NCBI RefSeq assembly: GCF_001320245.1
Contig: NZ_BCBA01000027.1
Span: 1 to 64,000, forward strand
Origin: Pseudomonas sp. NBRC 111124
GTDB lineage: Bacteria > Pseudomonadota > Gammaproteobacteria > Pseudomonadales > Pseudomonadaceae
Length of the DNA: 64,000 bases
Direction: 5' to 3'
Positions 18,962-28,332 of this stretch are shown here, piece by piece. The notes under the pieces were generated by a model. The model worked only from the letters and a program-made list of their open reading frames with translations. It made no database searches and was not told the DNA's origin. Within the stretch, counting starts at the first letter, position 1, and every line of letters starts with the position of its first letter. Position numbers and translations under genes: made by a program.

Positions 18962-19849
18962 ATGAAAGACTCCCGTTACATCGGACGCTTCGCCCCCACC
19001 CCGAGCGGCTTCCTGCACTTCGGCTCGCTGGTCGCCGCCCTCGCCTCCTGGCTTGACGCCCGCGCTGTAGACGGCCGCTGGCTGCTGCGCATGGAAGACA
19101 CCGACCCGCCGCGGGAAATGCCCGGGGCCCGCGATGCGATCCTGCAGACCCTTGAGCGCTACGGCCTGGAATGGGATGGCGAAGTGGTTTACCAAAGCCA
19201 GCGCCACGAAGCCTATGCCGCCGTGGTCGACCGCCTGTTCAATATGGGCCTGGCCTATGCCTGCACCTGCTCGCGCAAGCAGTTGGAGGGGCACAACGGT
19301 ATCTACCCAGGGTTTTGCCGCAACGCCGGGCATGCCCGTGAAGGCGCGGCGATCCGGCTACGGGTGCCCGAACTGATCTACCGTTTCACCGACCGGGTGC
19401 AGGGCGAGCTACAACAACACCTGGGCCGTGAAGTGGGCGATTTCGTCATCCAGCGCCGTGATGGGCTGTATGCTTATCAGCTGGCGGTGGTACTGGATGA
19501 TGCCTGGCAAGGCATCACCGACATCGTGCGCGGTGCCGACCTGCTCGACAACACGCCGCGCCAGCTCTACCTGCAGGAGTTGCTAGGCTTTTCGCAGCCG
19601 CGGTACCTGCATATTCCACTGATCGTGCAACCGGATGGGCACAAATTGGGCAAGTCTTACCGCTCGCCGCCGTTACAGGCGGAGCATGCGACGCCGCTGT
19701 TATTGAGAGCGTTGCGGGCATTGGGGCAGCAGGCAGACCCGGAGTTGCTGCTGGCGACACCGGCTGAAGTACTGGCGGTGGCTCGCAAACAGTGGCGGCC
19801 GGATGCGATTGCACGGCAGGCCACGGTGCCAGAGGCTGATTTGCACTAA
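18962..19849 (+). CDS. gluQ: Glutamyl-Q tRNA(Asp) synthetase
   Basis: GluQ is a truncated glutamyl-tRNA synthetase that attaches glutamate to queuosine in the anticodon of tRNA-Asp. It has 295 residues and lacks an anticodon-binding domain. The ATP motif appears as PSGFLHFGS, and the KMSKS-like loop as KLGKS. Zinc-site cysteines occur in ACTCSRKQ and GFCRNAG. It follows dksA, the same order as in E. coli. I used the ATG at 18962 (MKDSRYIGRFAP); one at 18947 is possible, and neither has a clear ribosome site. Confidence 0.94.
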   Translation: MKDSRYIGRFAPTPSGFLHFGSLVAALASWLDARAVDGRWLLRMEDTDPPREMPGARDAILQTLERYGLEWDGEVVYQSQRHEAYAAVVDRLFNMGLAYACTCSRKQLEGHNGIYPGFCRNAGHAREGAAIRLRVPELIYRFTDRVQGELQQHLGREVGDFVIQRRDGLYAYQLAVVLDDAWQGITDIVRGADLLDNTPRQLYLQELLGFSQPRYLHIPLIVQPDGHKLGKSYRSPPLQAEHATPLLLRALRALGQQADPELLLATPAEVLAVARKQWRPDAIARQATVPEADLH

Positions 19850-19856
19850 CGCAAGG

Positions 19857-19936
19857 CCGGCCTCTTCGCAGGGCAAGCCCGCTCCTACACGGAATCTGCG
19901 TCTGTTGTAGGAGCGGGCTTGCCCCGCGAAAGGGCC
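19857..19936. repeat. Inverted pair of P. putida-type REP elements
   Basis: Two copies of the roughly 35-bp REP sequence face each other: 19857-19889 (containing GCAAGCCCGCTCCTACA) and 19906-19936 (its inverse, TGTAGGAGCGGGCTTGC), with a 16-base spacer. They lie between gluQ and cbrX. Such pairs fold into a long hairpin, can attenuate transcription and are targets for REP-associated transposases. The left copy has one variant base (GCAGGG for GCGGGG). Confidence 0.9.
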
Positions 19937-20078
19937 AGAAGAGGCAACCCAGCTCTCAAATTCAAAAGCCCAACAAATTCAAACGCTTGGCGAACCCTAT
20001 GGATTCCCGCTAGCATCCCCCCAGCCATTTGCGCCAATAATAAGTCCAAGCCCGCAGCGCCCAACCATCGAGGCCAGC
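19937..20078 (+). other. cbrX/cbrA upstream region with an Hfq/Crc-like motif
   Basis: This spacer holds a possible promoter (TTGGCG, 17-18 bp, TAGCAT near 20010) and an AATAATAA element at 20036-20043, 36 bases before the cbrX ATG. That fits the AANAANAA pattern bound by Hfq/Crc. Nothing else is recognisable. Confidence 0.4.
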
Positions 20079-20255
20079 ATGTACATCTATCGTTTGGTCC
20101 TGCTTCTGGTCGTGGGGATCTACCTGTTCTCCCCGGCCATCATGGACTGGTGGATCGAACCTACCGGTGCCTGGTACCGCCCCTACCTGCTCTGGCTGAT
20201 CCTGATCGTCGTCACCTTCATCCTGCAGAGCCAACGAGATGCCGATGAGCTTTAG
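20079..20255 (+). CDS. cbrX: CbrX, small membrane protein overlapping cbrA
   Basis: The 58-residue ORF encodes two hydrophobic segments (about 5-22 and 35-50) separated by MDWWIEPTGAWYRP, and ends QSQRDADEL. Its last 17 bases overlap the cbrA start in another frame, so cbrA translation is probably coupled to it. A small gene at this place is known in Pseudomonas as cbrX; its protein function is not established. No strong ribosome site precedes the ATG (GAGGCCAGC). An A-rich AATAATAA motif lies 36 bases upstream. Confidence 0.85.
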   Translation: MYIYRLVLLLVVGIYLFSPAIMDWWIEPTGAWYRPYLLWLILIVVTFILQSQRDADEL

Positions 20256-23214
20256 CCTGACCCAGATGATCCTGATCAGCGCCGCGTACCTCATGGTGCT
20301 GTTCGGCGTGGCCTGGATCAGCGAGCGTGGGCTGATCCCGCGCTCGATCATTCGCCACCCGCTGACCTACACCCTGTCGCTGGGCGTCTACGCCAGTGCC
20401 TGGGCCTTCTATGGCTCGGTAGGGCTGGCCTATCAATATGGCTACGGCTTCCTCGCCTGTTACCTGGGGGTGTCCGGTGCGTTCCTGCTGGCGCCGGTGC
20501 TGCTGTATCCGATCCTCAAGATCACCCGCACGTATCAGCTGTCATCGCTGGCCGACCTGCTGGCATTCCGCTTTCGCAGCACCTGGGCCGGCGCGCTGAC
20601 CACGATCATCATGCTGATCGGCGTGCTGCCCCTGCTGGCCTTGCAGATCCAGGCCGTGGCCGACTCGATCAGCATCCTTACCGGCGAACCGGTCAAGGCA
20701 CGGGTGGCATTTGCCTTCTGCACGCTGATCATCCTGTTCACCATTTTCTTCGGCTCGCGCCACATCGCTACCCGCGAGAAACACGAAGGCCTGGTGTTCG
20801 CCATTGCCTTCGAATCGGTGATCAAGCTGCTGGCCCTCGGTGGCATCGGCCTGTATGCCCTGTACGGTGTTTTCGGTGGCCCCCATGAACTGGAAGTCTG
20901 GCTGCTGCAAAACCAGACCGCCCTGGCGGCGCTGCACACGCCGCTGCAGGAAGGCCCATGGCGCACCCTGCTGCTGGTGTTCTTTGCCTCGGCCATCGTC
21001 ATGCCGCACATGTACCACATGGCCTTCACCGAAAACCTCAACCCACGCTCGCTGGTCAGCGCCAGCTGGGGCCTGCCGCTGTTCCTGCTGCTGATGAGCC
21101 TGGCTGTGCCATTGGTGCTATGGGCCGGCCTGCGTCTGGGCGCCAGCACCAACCCCGAGTACTTCACCTTGGGGCTGGGGATCGCCGCCAACAATCAGGC
21201 GCTGACACTGCTGGCCTACGTCGGCGGGCTTGCATCCGCCAGCGGGCTGATCATCGTCACGACCCTGGCGTTGTCAGGTATGGCCCTCAACCACTTGGTG
21301 CTGCCGCTGTACCAGCCGCCGGCCGAGGGCAACATCTACCGCTGGTTGAAGTGGACCCGCCGCGCACTGATCGTCGCCATCATCACGGCTGGCTTCATGT
21401 TCTACCTGACCCAGAACAACCACCAGAGCCTGGCCAACCTGGGCATCGTGGCCTTCGTTGCCACTTTGCAGTTCCTGCCGGGTGTGCTGTCGGTGCTGTA
21501 CTGGCCAACCGCCAACCGCCGCGGCTTCATCGCCGGGCTGCTGGCCGGGACACTGGTGTGGACTGTCACCATGCTGCTGCCGCTGCTGGGCAACCTGCAG
21601 GGCTTCTATATTCCGCTGCTGGACATGATCTATGTGCTGGACGACACCAGCTGGCACATGGCGGCCATTGCTTCGCTGGCGGCCAACGTCCTGCTCTTCA
21701 CGCTGATTTCTCTGTTCACCAACGCCAGCACTGAAGAGGTCAGCGCCGCCGAAGCCTGCGCCGTGGACAACGTGCGCCGCCCGCAGCGCCGCGAGCTGCA
21801 TGCCGCTTCGCCGCAGGAATTCGCCACCCAGCTGGCCAAGCCGCTGGGTGCCAAGGCGGCGCAGAAAGAAGTCGAACAGGCCCTGCGCGACCTCTACCTG
21901 CCCTTCGACGAGCGCCGTCCCTATGCCTTGCGCCGCCTGCGTGACCGTATCGAGGCCAACCTCTCCGGCCTGATGGGGCCGAGCGTGGCCCAGGACATGG
22001 TCGAGACCTTCCTGCCGTACAAGTCCGGTAACGAAAACTACGTCACCGAGGACATCCACTTCATCGAAAGCCGCCTGGAAGACTACCACTCGCGCCTCAC
22101 CGGCCTTGCCGCCGAGCTCGACGCCCTGCGCCGCTACCACCGCCAGACCCTGCAGGAGCTGCCCATGGGCGTCTGCTCGCTGGCCAAGGACCAGGAAATC
22201 CTGATGTGGAACAAGGCCATGGAAGAGCTGACGGGCATCGCCGCCAAGCACGTGGTCGGCTCACGCCTGGTGACCATCAGCGAACCCTGGCGCGGCCTGC
22301 TGCAGGGTTTCATCAACGTGCCCGATGAACACCTGCACAAGCAGCGCCTGGCGCTGGATGGCCAGCCGCGCTGGCTTAACCTGCACAAAGCGGCCATCGA
22401 CGAGCCCCTGGCTCCAGGCAACAGTGGCCTGGTGCTCCTGGTGGAAGACCTCACCGAAACCCAGGCCCTGGAAGATAAACTCGTGCACTCCGAGCGGCTG
22501 GCCAGCATCGGCCGCCTGGCTGCCGGCGTGGCCCACGAAATCGGCAATCCAATCACCGGCATCGCTTGCCTGGCGCAGAACCTGCGTGAAGAGCGCGAAG
22601 GCGATGGCGAAATCATCGAGCTGTCCAGCCAGATCCTCGAACAGACCAAGCGCGTCTCGCGCATCGTCCAGTCGCTGATGAGCTTCGCCCACGCCGGCGG
22701 CAGCCATCAGAACAGCGAAGAGCCGGTGTGCCTGGCCGAAGTGGCGCAGGACGCCATCGGTCTGCTGGCATTGAACCGGCGCAATTTCGAAGTACAGTTC
22801 TTCAACCTCTGCGACCCGGACCACTGGGCCGAGGGGGATCCGCAACGCCTGGCTCAGGTGCTGATCAACCTGCTCTCCAACGCCCGCGACGCATCAAAGC
22901 CCGGCAGCGCCGTGCGGGTGCGCAGCGCCGTCTGCGAGCACACCGTCGACCTGATCGTCGAGGACGAGGGCAGCGGGATCCCGAAGAACATCATGGACCG
23001 CTTGTTCGAACCGTTCTTCACCACCAAGGACCCGGGCGAAGGAACCGGACTGGGGCTCGCTCTGGTCTATTCCATCGTGGAAGAGCATTATGGGCAAATC
23101 ACCATCGACAGCCCGGCCGACATCGAACGGCAACGTGGCACCCGGATCCGCGTGACCCTGCCCCGGCATGTCGTAGCGACGTCCCCTGAAATTCGAGACC
23201 GTCGAGAGAATTGA
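20239..23214 (+). CDS. cbrA: CbrA sensor histidine kinase with SLC5 transporter domain
   Basis: CbrA senses carbon/nitrogen status and phosphorylates CbrB. It has 991 residues. An N-terminal sodium/solute symporter-like (SLC5) domain has about a dozen membrane segments (roughly 8-490), a STAC-type linker follows, then a PAS domain (about 630-745). The histidine kinase core has the H box GVAHEIGNP with His766, and the ATPase N/G boxes [15 protein letters not shown] and GTGLGLAL. The transporter domain is reported to carry histidine in P. putida. It precedes cbrB by four bases. Confidence 0.97.
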   Translation: MPMSFSLTQMILISAAYLMVLFGVAWISERGLIPRSIIRHPLTYTLSLGVYASAWAFYGSVGLAYQYGYGFLACYLGVSGAFLLAPVLLYPILKITRTYQLSSLADLLAFRFRSTWAGALTTIIMLIGVLPLLALQIQAVADSISILTGEPVKARVAFAFCTLIILFTIFFGSRHIATREKHEGLVFAIAFESVIKLLALGGIGLYALYGVFGGPHELEVWLLQNQTALAALHTPLQEGPWRTLLLVFFASAIVMPHMYHMAFTENLNPRSLVSASWGLPLFLLLMSLAVPLVLWAGLRLGASTNPEYFTLGLGIAANNQALTLLAYVGGLASASGLIIVTTLALSGMALNHLVLPLYQPPAEGNIYRWLKWTRRALIVAIITAGFMFYLTQNNHQSLANLGIVAFVATLQFLPGVLSVLYWPTANRRGFIAGLLAGTLVWTVTMLLPLLGNLQGFYIPLLDMIYVLDDTSWHMAAIASLAANVLLFTLISLFTNASTEEVSAAEACAVDNVRRPQRRELHAASPQEFATQLAKPLGAKAAQKEVEQALRDLYLPFDERRPYALRRLRDRIEANLSGLMGPSVAQDMVETFLPYKSGNENYVTEDIHFIESRLEDYHSRLTGLAAELDALRRYHRQTLQELPMGVCSLAKDQEILMWNKAMEELTGIAAKHVVGSRLVTISEPWRGLLQGFINVPDEHLHKQRLALDGQPRWLNLHKAAIDEPLAPGNSGLVLLVEDLTETQALEDKLVHSERLASIGRLAAGVAHEIGNPITGIACLAQNLREEREGDGEIIELSSQILEQTKRVSRIVQSLMSFAHAGGSHQNSEEPVCLAEVAQDAIGLLALNRRNFEVQFFNLCDPDHWAEGDPQRLAQVLINLLSNARDASKPGSAVRVRSAVCEHTVDLIVEDEGSGIPKNIMDRLFEPFFTTKDPGEGTGLGLALVYSIVEEHYGQITIDSPADIERQRGTRIRVTLPRHVVATSPEIRDRREN

Positions 23215-23218
23215 ATCA

Positions 23219-24664
23219 ATGCCGCACATTCTGATCGTCGAAGACGAAACCATCATCCGCTCGGCCCTGCGTCGGCTGCTCGAACGGAACCAGTACCAGG
23301 TCAGCGAAGCCGGCTCGGTACAGGAAGCCCAGGAACGCTTCAGCATTGCCACCTTCGACCTCATCGTCAGCGACCTGCGCCTGCCAGGCGCCCCGGGCAC
23401 CGAGCTGATCAAGCTTGGCCAGGGCACCCCGGTGCTGATCATGACCAGCTACGCCAGCCTGCGCTCGGCGGTGGACTCGATGAAGATGGGCGCGGTGGAC
23501 TACATCGCCAAGCCCTTCGACCACGATGAAATGCTCCAGGCCGTGGCGCGCATCCTGCGTGACCGCCAGAACGCCCCAGCCGCCGCGCCGGCCGCGGCTG
23601 CCGAGCCGCGGGCCAATGGCAAGGCCGCGCCAGCCGACAAGGGTGCCGCCGCTGCCAATGGCGAAATCGGCATCATCGGTTCGTGCCCGCCGATGCAGGA
23701 CATGTACAGCAAGATCCGCAAGGTTGCGCCCACCGACTCCAACGTGCTGATCCAGGGTGAATCGGGCACCGGTAAAGAGCTGGTCGCCCGCGCCCTGCAC
23801 AACCTGTCGCGACGCGCCAAGGCGCCGATGATCTCGGTGAACTGCGCAGCGATTCCGGAAACCTTGATCGAGTCGGAACTGTTCGGCCACGAAAAAGGCG
23901 CCTTCACCGGCGCTAGCGCCGGCCGTGCCGGCCTGGTGGAAGCCGCTGATGGAGGCACGCTGTTCCTCGATGAGATCGGTGAGCTGCCGCTCGAGGCCCA
24001 GGCCCGCCTGCTGCGCGTGCTGCAGGAAGGCGAAATCCGCCGGGTGGGTTCGGTACAGTCGCAAAAGGTCGACGTACGCCTGATCGCCGCGACCCACCGC
24101 GACCTGAAGAACCTGGCCAAGGCCGGGCAGTTCCGCGAAGACCTTTATTACCGCCTGCACGTGATTGCCTTGAAGTTGCCGGCCCTGCGCGAGCGTGGCA
24201 GCGACGTCAACGAGATCGCCAGTGTGTTCCTCGCCCGCCAGAGCGCGCGCATCGGCCGTGACGACTTGCACTTCTCGGCCGAGGCCGAGCAAGCCATTCG
24301 TCATTACAGCTGGCCAGGTAACGTGCGCGAACTGGAAAACGCCGTGGAGCGCGCGGTGATCCTCAGCGAGAGCGCGGAAATTTCCGCCGACATGCTGGGC
24401 ATCGACATCGAGCTGAGCGACCTCGAGGAGGACGACATCCTCGACAATGCCCTGGTCGCGGCCAGCGCCAGCAGCGCCAGCCATGAGCCGACCGAGGACC
24501 TGTCGCTGGAGGACTACTTCCAGCATTTCGTGCTCGAGCACCAGGACCACATGACCGAGACCGAGCTGGCACGCAAGCTGGGTGTCAGCCGCAAGTGCCT
24601 GTGGGAGCGGCGCCAGCGCCTGGGCATTCCGCGGCGCAAGAGCAACGCTACCAGCGACAACTGA
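23219..24664 (+). CDS. cbrB: CbrB, sigma-54-dependent response regulator
   Basis: CbrB (481 residues) activates sigma-54 promoters, notably those of the CrcZ/CrcY RNAs and amino-acid catabolic genes. The receiver domain has phospho-acceptor Asp52 (VSDLRLP) and Lys98. An Ala/Pro-rich linker (about 119-145) leads to the AAA+ domain with Walker A GESGTGKE (180-187) and the sigma-54 loop GAFTGA (227-232). A Fis-type helix-turn-helix ([20 protein letters not shown]) lies at the C-terminus. It forms an operon with cbrX and cbrA. Confidence 0.97.
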   Translation: MPHILIVEDETIIRSALRRLLERNQYQVSEAGSVQEAQERFSIATFDLIVSDLRLPGAPGTELIKLGQGTPVLIMTSYASLRSAVDSMKMGAVDYIAKPFDHDEMLQAVARILRDRQNAPAAAPAAAAEPRANGKAAPADKGAAAANGEIGIIGSCPPMQDMYSKIRKVAPTDSNVLIQGESGTGKELVARALHNLSRRAKAPMISVNCAAIPETLIESELFGHEKGAFTGASAGRAGLVEAADGGTLFLDEIGELPLEAQARLLRVLQEGEIRRVGSVQSQKVDVRLIAATHRDLKNLAKAGQFREDLYYRLHVIALKLPALRERGSDVNEIASVFLARQSARIGRDDLHFSAEAEQAIRHYSWPGNVRELENAVERAVILSESAEISADMLGIDIELSDLEEDDILDNALVAASASSASHEPTEDLSLEDYFQHFVLEHQDHMTETELARKLGVSRKCLWERRQRLGIPRRKSNATSDN

Positions 24665-24678
24665 TTCAGATCTCCACC

Positions 24679-24705
24679 GCCTCTTCGCGGTACCCGCGAA
24701 GAGGC
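24679..24705 (+). terminator. Hairpin after cbrB, REP-derived
   Basis: Perfect 12-bp stem GCCTCTTCGCGG / CCGCGAAGAGGC with a three-base loop, 15 bases past the cbrB stop. The CTCTTCGCGG core matches the P. putida REP sequence. There is no T-run, so it may act by pausing or RNA protection. Confidence 0.65.
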
Positions 24706-24730
24706 CGGCAAGGCCACACCCTCTCTCCCA

Positions 24731-24804
24731 GGTAACACCTCAGCTCCCGCACAAATCTGTTACCCAAGCTTTCCGACGTAACAGTCCCCGAGTTGTACGG
24801 TAAC
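24731..24804 (+). promoter_or_regulatory. CbrB-type binding sites upstream of crcZ
   Basis: A TGTTAC (24758-24763) and a GTAACA (24778-24783) form an inverted repeat with a 14-base gap, the arrangement described for CbrB. Extra GTAAC half-sites occur at 24732-24736 and 24800-24804. They lie about 75-175 bases upstream of the sigma-54 promoter, a normal enhancer distance. Confidence 0.75.
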
Positions 24805-24880
24805 GAAAAATCCCCATTTTCGACCTGCCGAATTTCACAGAATCGCCGCAAGCCCTTGATTTCACTGGATTTCAAAAAGT

Positions 24881-24896
24881 TGGCACGGCATCTGCT
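24881..24896 (+). promoter_or_regulatory. Sigma-54 promoter of crcZ
   Basis: TGGCACGGCATCTGCT has GG at 24882-24883 and GC at 24894-24895, exactly 12 bases apart, and matches the -24/-12 consensus TGGCACG-N4-TTGC closely. Transcription should start about 12 bases after the GC, near 24907. Confidence 0.9.
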
Positions 24897-24906
24897 ATAT
24901 CTCTGG

Positions 24907-25280
24907 CACAAGAACAATAAGAAGCACAGCAACTCAGAATAAGAACAAGACGAAACGGCTCACGCACAATAAAAACAAGACGGCGGAGGCGCAGCTAACT
25001 GATTCTTTTGGAGAGGATGCGTGTTTGGGGCTTGCCCCACGACCAGGCAGAGAACAACAAAAACTGCACTTGAAAGCAGCGCCTGAACTGGTTGGATCGA
25101 AGGATCAACGTGACATCAGCGGCCAAAGCAATCCGTTTGCTCTTTACCCCTGGATTGGGGGTCGTCCACAAGTTTCGAGATTTGTGGGCAGGGCACTCAA
25201 CAAAAACAAAAAGCCCGGTAAAAAAACAATAAGAGCACGCAACGACTTCTTGGGGAGCTTAGGCTCCCCTTGTCGTTTCT
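24907..25280 (+). ncRNA. crcZ: CrcZ, Hfq/Crc-sequestering small RNA
   Basis: This RNA of about 370 nt titrates Hfq/Crc away from catabolic mRNAs and so relieves catabolite repression. I count six A-rich motifs of the AANAANAA type: 24910-24923, 24936-24950, 24966-24980, 25051-25064, 25199-25213 and 25220-25233. It ends at a GGGGAGC/GCTCCCC hairpin (25252-25269) extended by AACGAC/GTCGTT. Position between cbrB and pcnB, the sigma-54 promoter and CbrB sites all agree with known crcZ loci. Both ends are estimates. Confidence 0.93.
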
Positions 25281-25401
25281 CCCCTTCAGCAGGGCATCCT
25301 GCTACCGCCTACACCATTCCCCGAGTAAATGCTAGAATCCCCGCCCATCATGCGGCCATTCTCCTATTCTTGGCCGAACATTCCTTCAAACAGTGCATCC
25401 C

Positions 25402-26793
25402 ATGCTGAAGAAGCTGTTCCAGTCGTTCCGCCCACCCGTACCGGGCCAGCACCACAGGCGCACCACGCCCGAGGTGATCAACAAGAGCCAACATTCGCTG
25501 CAGCGCCATCAGTTCAGCCGCCACGCGGTGAACATCGTCGAGCGCCTGCAGAGTGCGGGCTACCAGGCATATCTGGTCGGTGGCTGCGTCCGCGACCTCA
25601 TGCTGGGCATCACGCCCAAGGACTTCGACGTCGCCACCAGTGCCACGCCCGAGCAGGTCCGTGCCGAATTCCGCAACGCGCGCATCATTGGTAGGCGCTT
25701 CAAGCTGGTCCACGTGCATTTCGGCCGTGAGATCATCGAAGTCGCCACCTTCCGCGCCCACCACTCGGAAGACGATCAAGGCGACAGCCACCGTTCGTCG
25801 CACAATGCCAGTGGCCGCATCCTGCGTGACAACGTGTACGGCACCTTGGAAGAAGACGCGCAACGCCGCGACTTCACCATCAACGCCCTCTATTACGACC
25901 CGGTCAGCGAGCGCATCCTCGATTACGCCAACGGCGTGCACGATGTGCGCAACCGCCTGTTGCGCCTGATCGGCGACCCGACCCATCGCTACCAGGAAGA
26001 CCCGGTGCGCATGCTGCGTGCCGTGCGTTTCGCCGCCAAGCTCGACTTCGGCATCGAGAAGCACACCTTCCAGCCGATCCGCAAACTGGCCCCGTTGCTG
26101 CGCGAGATCCCGCCAGCGCGCCTTTTCGAGGAATGCCTCAAGCTGTTCCTCTCCGGCCAAGGCGCCATCGCCTTTGAAATGCTGGTCGACCTGGAGCTGT
26201 TCGAGCCGCTGTTCCCGGCCAGTGCCCATGCCCTGGACGAGCGCCCGACCTACACCCATACCCTGATCAGCCAGGCGTTGAACAACACCGACCTGCGCGT
26301 CAAGCAGGGCAAGCCGGTGACCCCGGCCTTCCTGTTCGCCGCCCTGCTCTGGCCAGCCCTGCCAGGCCGCGTGCTGCATCTGCAGAACCAGGGCGTGCCG
26401 CCGATCCCGGCCATGAACGGTGCAGCCCATGACCTGATCGCCGAGCAATGCGCACGCATCGCCATTCCCAAACGCTTCACCCTGCCGATCCGCGAGATCT
26501 GGGACATGCAGGAGCGCCTGCCGCGTCGCAGCGGCAAACGTGCAGATCAGCTGCTGGACAATCCGCGCTTCCGTGCCGGCTACGATTTCCTGCTGCTGCG
26601 CGAAAGCGCTGGCGAGGAAACCGATGACCTCGGTCAGTGGTGGACCGATTACCAGGATGCCAACGACAGCGAGCGCCGCGAGATGATCCGCGAACTGGGC
26701 AGCCGTGACGAAGGCACGGGGGCCGGGCCACGCAAACGCAAGCGCAGTGGCAGCAAGCGCAAGCGCAGCGGTGGTGACGAGGCGTTCGAGTGA
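25402..26793 (+). CDS. pcnB: Poly(A) polymerase I
   Basis: PcnB adds poly(A) tails that speed RNA decay. It is 463 residues from the ATG at 25402 (MLKKLFQSF); a GTG three codons upstream is possible. The nucleotidyltransferase domain has LVGGCVRDLMLG and the metal-binding DFDVAT pair, then RRDFTINALYYD and the neck domain. The C-terminal 25 residues are strongly basic (KRKRSGSKRKRSG), fitting RNA binding. It follows crcZ and overlaps folK by GTGA, so the two are coupled. Confidence 0.96.
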   Translation: MLKKLFQSFRPPVPGQHHRRTTPEVINKSQHSLQRHQFSRHAVNIVERLQSAGYQAYLVGGCVRDLMLGITPKDFDVATSATPEQVRAEFRNARIIGRRFKLVHVHFGREIIEVATFRAHHSEDDQGDSHRSSHNASGRILRDNVYGTLEEDAQRRDFTINALYYDPVSERILDYANGVHDVRNRLLRLIGDPTHRYQEDPVRMLRAVRFAAKLDFGIEKHTFQPIRKLAPLLREIPPARLFEECLKLFLSGQGAIAFEMLVDLELFEPLFPASAHALDERPTYTHTLISQALNNTDLRVKQGKPVTPAFLFAALLWPALPGRVLHLQNQGVPPIPAMNGAAHDLIAEQCARIAIPKRFTLPIREIWDMQERLPRRSGKRADQLLDNPRFRAGYDFLLLRESAGEETDDLGQWWTDYQDANDSERREMIRELGSRDEGTGAGPRKRKRSGSKRKRSGGDEAFE

Positions 26794-27269
26794 CCACCCG
26801 CGCCTTTATCGGCCTCGGTAGCAATCTGGACGCCCCCGCAGAACAACTGCGCAGCGCCTTGCTGGCGCTCGACCAGATTGCCGAGAGCCGCCTGGCGGGC
26901 GCGTCGGCGCTGTACACCAGCGATTCGCTGCTGCTCGGCCAACCGCGTTACACCAACGCGGTGGCAGCCCTCGACACCACCCTGGCGCCACTGGACCTGC
27001 TCGACGCCCTGCAAGCCATCGAGAACGACCAAGGCCGCGTGCGCAATGAACGCTGGGGCCCGCGCACCCTCGACCTGGATATCCTGCTGTTCGGCGACCA
27101 GGTCATCGACGTGCCACGCCTGCAGGTGCCGCATTACCACATGCATGCACGCCCCTTCGTGCTGTACCCCTTGGCCGAACTGGTGGCGGGCGACTTCTGC
27201 CTGGCCGATGGCCGTGCACTTGCCCAGTTGCTCGAAGCCTGCCCGTTCGTCGGCCTGGAACGCCTGTAA
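26790..27269 (+). CDS. folK: Hydroxymethyl-dihydropterin pyrophosphokinase
   Basis: FolK transfers pyrophosphate from ATP to 6-hydroxymethyl-7,8-dihydropterin in folate synthesis, the step before FolP (also in this window at 50270). It has 159 residues with the ATP/pterin motif ERWGPRTLDLDILLFGD and the opening AFIGLGSNLD. Translation starts at GTG 26790, inside the end of pcnB. Pairing of pcnB with folK is common in gamma-proteobacteria. Confidence 0.96.
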   Translation: MTTRAFIGLGSNLDAPAEQLRSALLALDQIAESRLAGASALYTSDSLLLGQPRYTNAVAALDTTLAPLDLLDALQAIENDQGRVRNERWGPRTLDLDILLFGDQVIDVPRLQVPHYHMHARPFVLYPLAELVAGDFCLADGRALAQLLEACPFVGLERL

Positions 27270-27300
27270 GCCGGGCGTTTGAGACATTCGGCAAAGCACG

Positions 27301-27378
27301 GTAACGCCAGTAACACCCTGTTAGTAACAATGCGGTAACAGGGTGATTGACTTCCCCCACCTCGCTCACGACTATAGG
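27301..27378 (+). promoter_or_regulatory. GTAAC repeat cluster and possible promoter upstream of panB
   Basis: Four GTAAC units (27301, 27310, 27324, 27335) and an inverted repeat CCCTGTTA-N12-TAACAGGG (27316-27343) lie just before a possible promoter: TTGACT at 27347-27352, then GACTAT after 17 bp. The panB start is 150 bases further on, leaving a long untranslated leader that contains an ACATCA...TGATGT hairpin near 27440. The regulator is unknown. Confidence 0.5.
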
Positions 27379-27531
27379 CGTCCCGTGTGGCACCAAAGTG
27401 CCGCATACCCGTATTTAGGCCCGGACGGACCTGTGCCCGAACATCACGCGCGATGATGTGCCGCTCCGGAAGATGACTACACGCGTTGTTTGCAGTCGTT
27501 TTTCACAGCGCCTGAACGAGGATTTTCCTAC

Positions 27532-28332
27532 ATGCCTGAAGTAACCCTGACCACCCTGCATGGCCTCAAGGCCAAGGGTGAAAAGATCACCATGCTGACC
27601 TGCTACGATGCGACCTTCGCCAAGGCCTGCAGCCAGGCCGGCGTCGACGTGTTGCTGGTGGGCGACTCCCTGGGCATGGTCCTGCAGGGCCATGACAGCA
27701 CACTGCCCGTCACCACTGCCGAAATGGCTTACCACACGGCCTGCGTCAAACGCGGCAATGATGGGGCGCTGATCCTCGCCGACTTGCCGTTCATGGCCCA
27801 CGCCACCCCCGAGCAGGCCTTCGCCAACTGCGCCACGCTGATGCAGGCCGGCGCCCACATGATCAAGCTCGAAGGCGCCGCCTGGCTGGCCGAGACCATT
27901 CGCCTGCTGGCCGAACGCGGCGTACCGGTGTGCGCGCACATGGGCCTGACCCCGCAGACTGTCAACGTACTGGGCGGTTACAAGGTCCAGGGCCGCCAGG
28001 AAGCGCAAGCGCGGCAGATGCGTGCCGACGCCATTGCCCTGGAACAGGCCGGCGCGGCGATGCTGCTGCTGGAATGCGTACCCAGCGAGCTGGCGGCGGA
28101 AATCACCCAGGCGGTGAGCATTCCGGTTATAGGCATTGGTGCAGGAAGTGCTACCGACGGCCAAGTGCTGGTGCTGCATGACATGCTGGGGCTGTCGTTG
28201 AGCGGCCGGGTACCGAAGTTCGTGAAGAACTTCATGGCAGGCCAGCCCGACATCCAGAGCGCCCTCACCGCCTACGTCAAGGCCGTCAAGGACGTTACCT
28301 TCCCGGCAGCCGAGCACGGATTCAGCGCATGA
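27532..28332 (+). CDS. panB: 3-methyl-2-oxobutanoate hydroxymethyltransferase
   Basis: PanB makes ketopantoate from 2-oxoisovalerate and methylene-tetrahydrofolate, the first step to pantothenate and coenzyme A. It has 266 residues with [10 protein letters not shown] near the N-terminus, the Mg-binding [18 protein letters not shown] and a late [16 protein letters not shown]. The chosen ATG at 27532 has GAGGA nine bases upstream; the in-frame region before it is not conserved protein. It overlaps panC by ATGA. Confidence 0.97.
   Translation: MPEVTLTTLHGLKAKGEKITMLTCYDATFAKACSQAGVDVLLVGDSLGMVLQGHDSTLPVTTAEMAYHTACVKRGNDGALILADLPFMAHATPEQAFANCATLMQAGAHMIKLEGAAWLAETIRLLAERGVPVCAHMGLTPQTVNVLGGYKVQGRQEAQARQMRADAIALEQAGAAMLLLECVPSELAAEITQAVSIPVIGIGAGSATDGQVLVLHDMLGLSLSGRVPKFVKNFMAGQPDIQSALTAYVKAVKDVTFPAAEHGFSA

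Noticed and set aside
24910..25240. Short repeated A-rich units that could suggest a CRISPR array
   Set aside because: Units are irregular in length and spacing and there are no constant repeats or cas genes. They are the Hfq/Crc motifs of CrcZ.
25025..25408. 127-codon open frame between cbrB and pcnB
   Set aside because: It lies within crcZ and runs through the terminator, with no ribosome site or protein family pattern.
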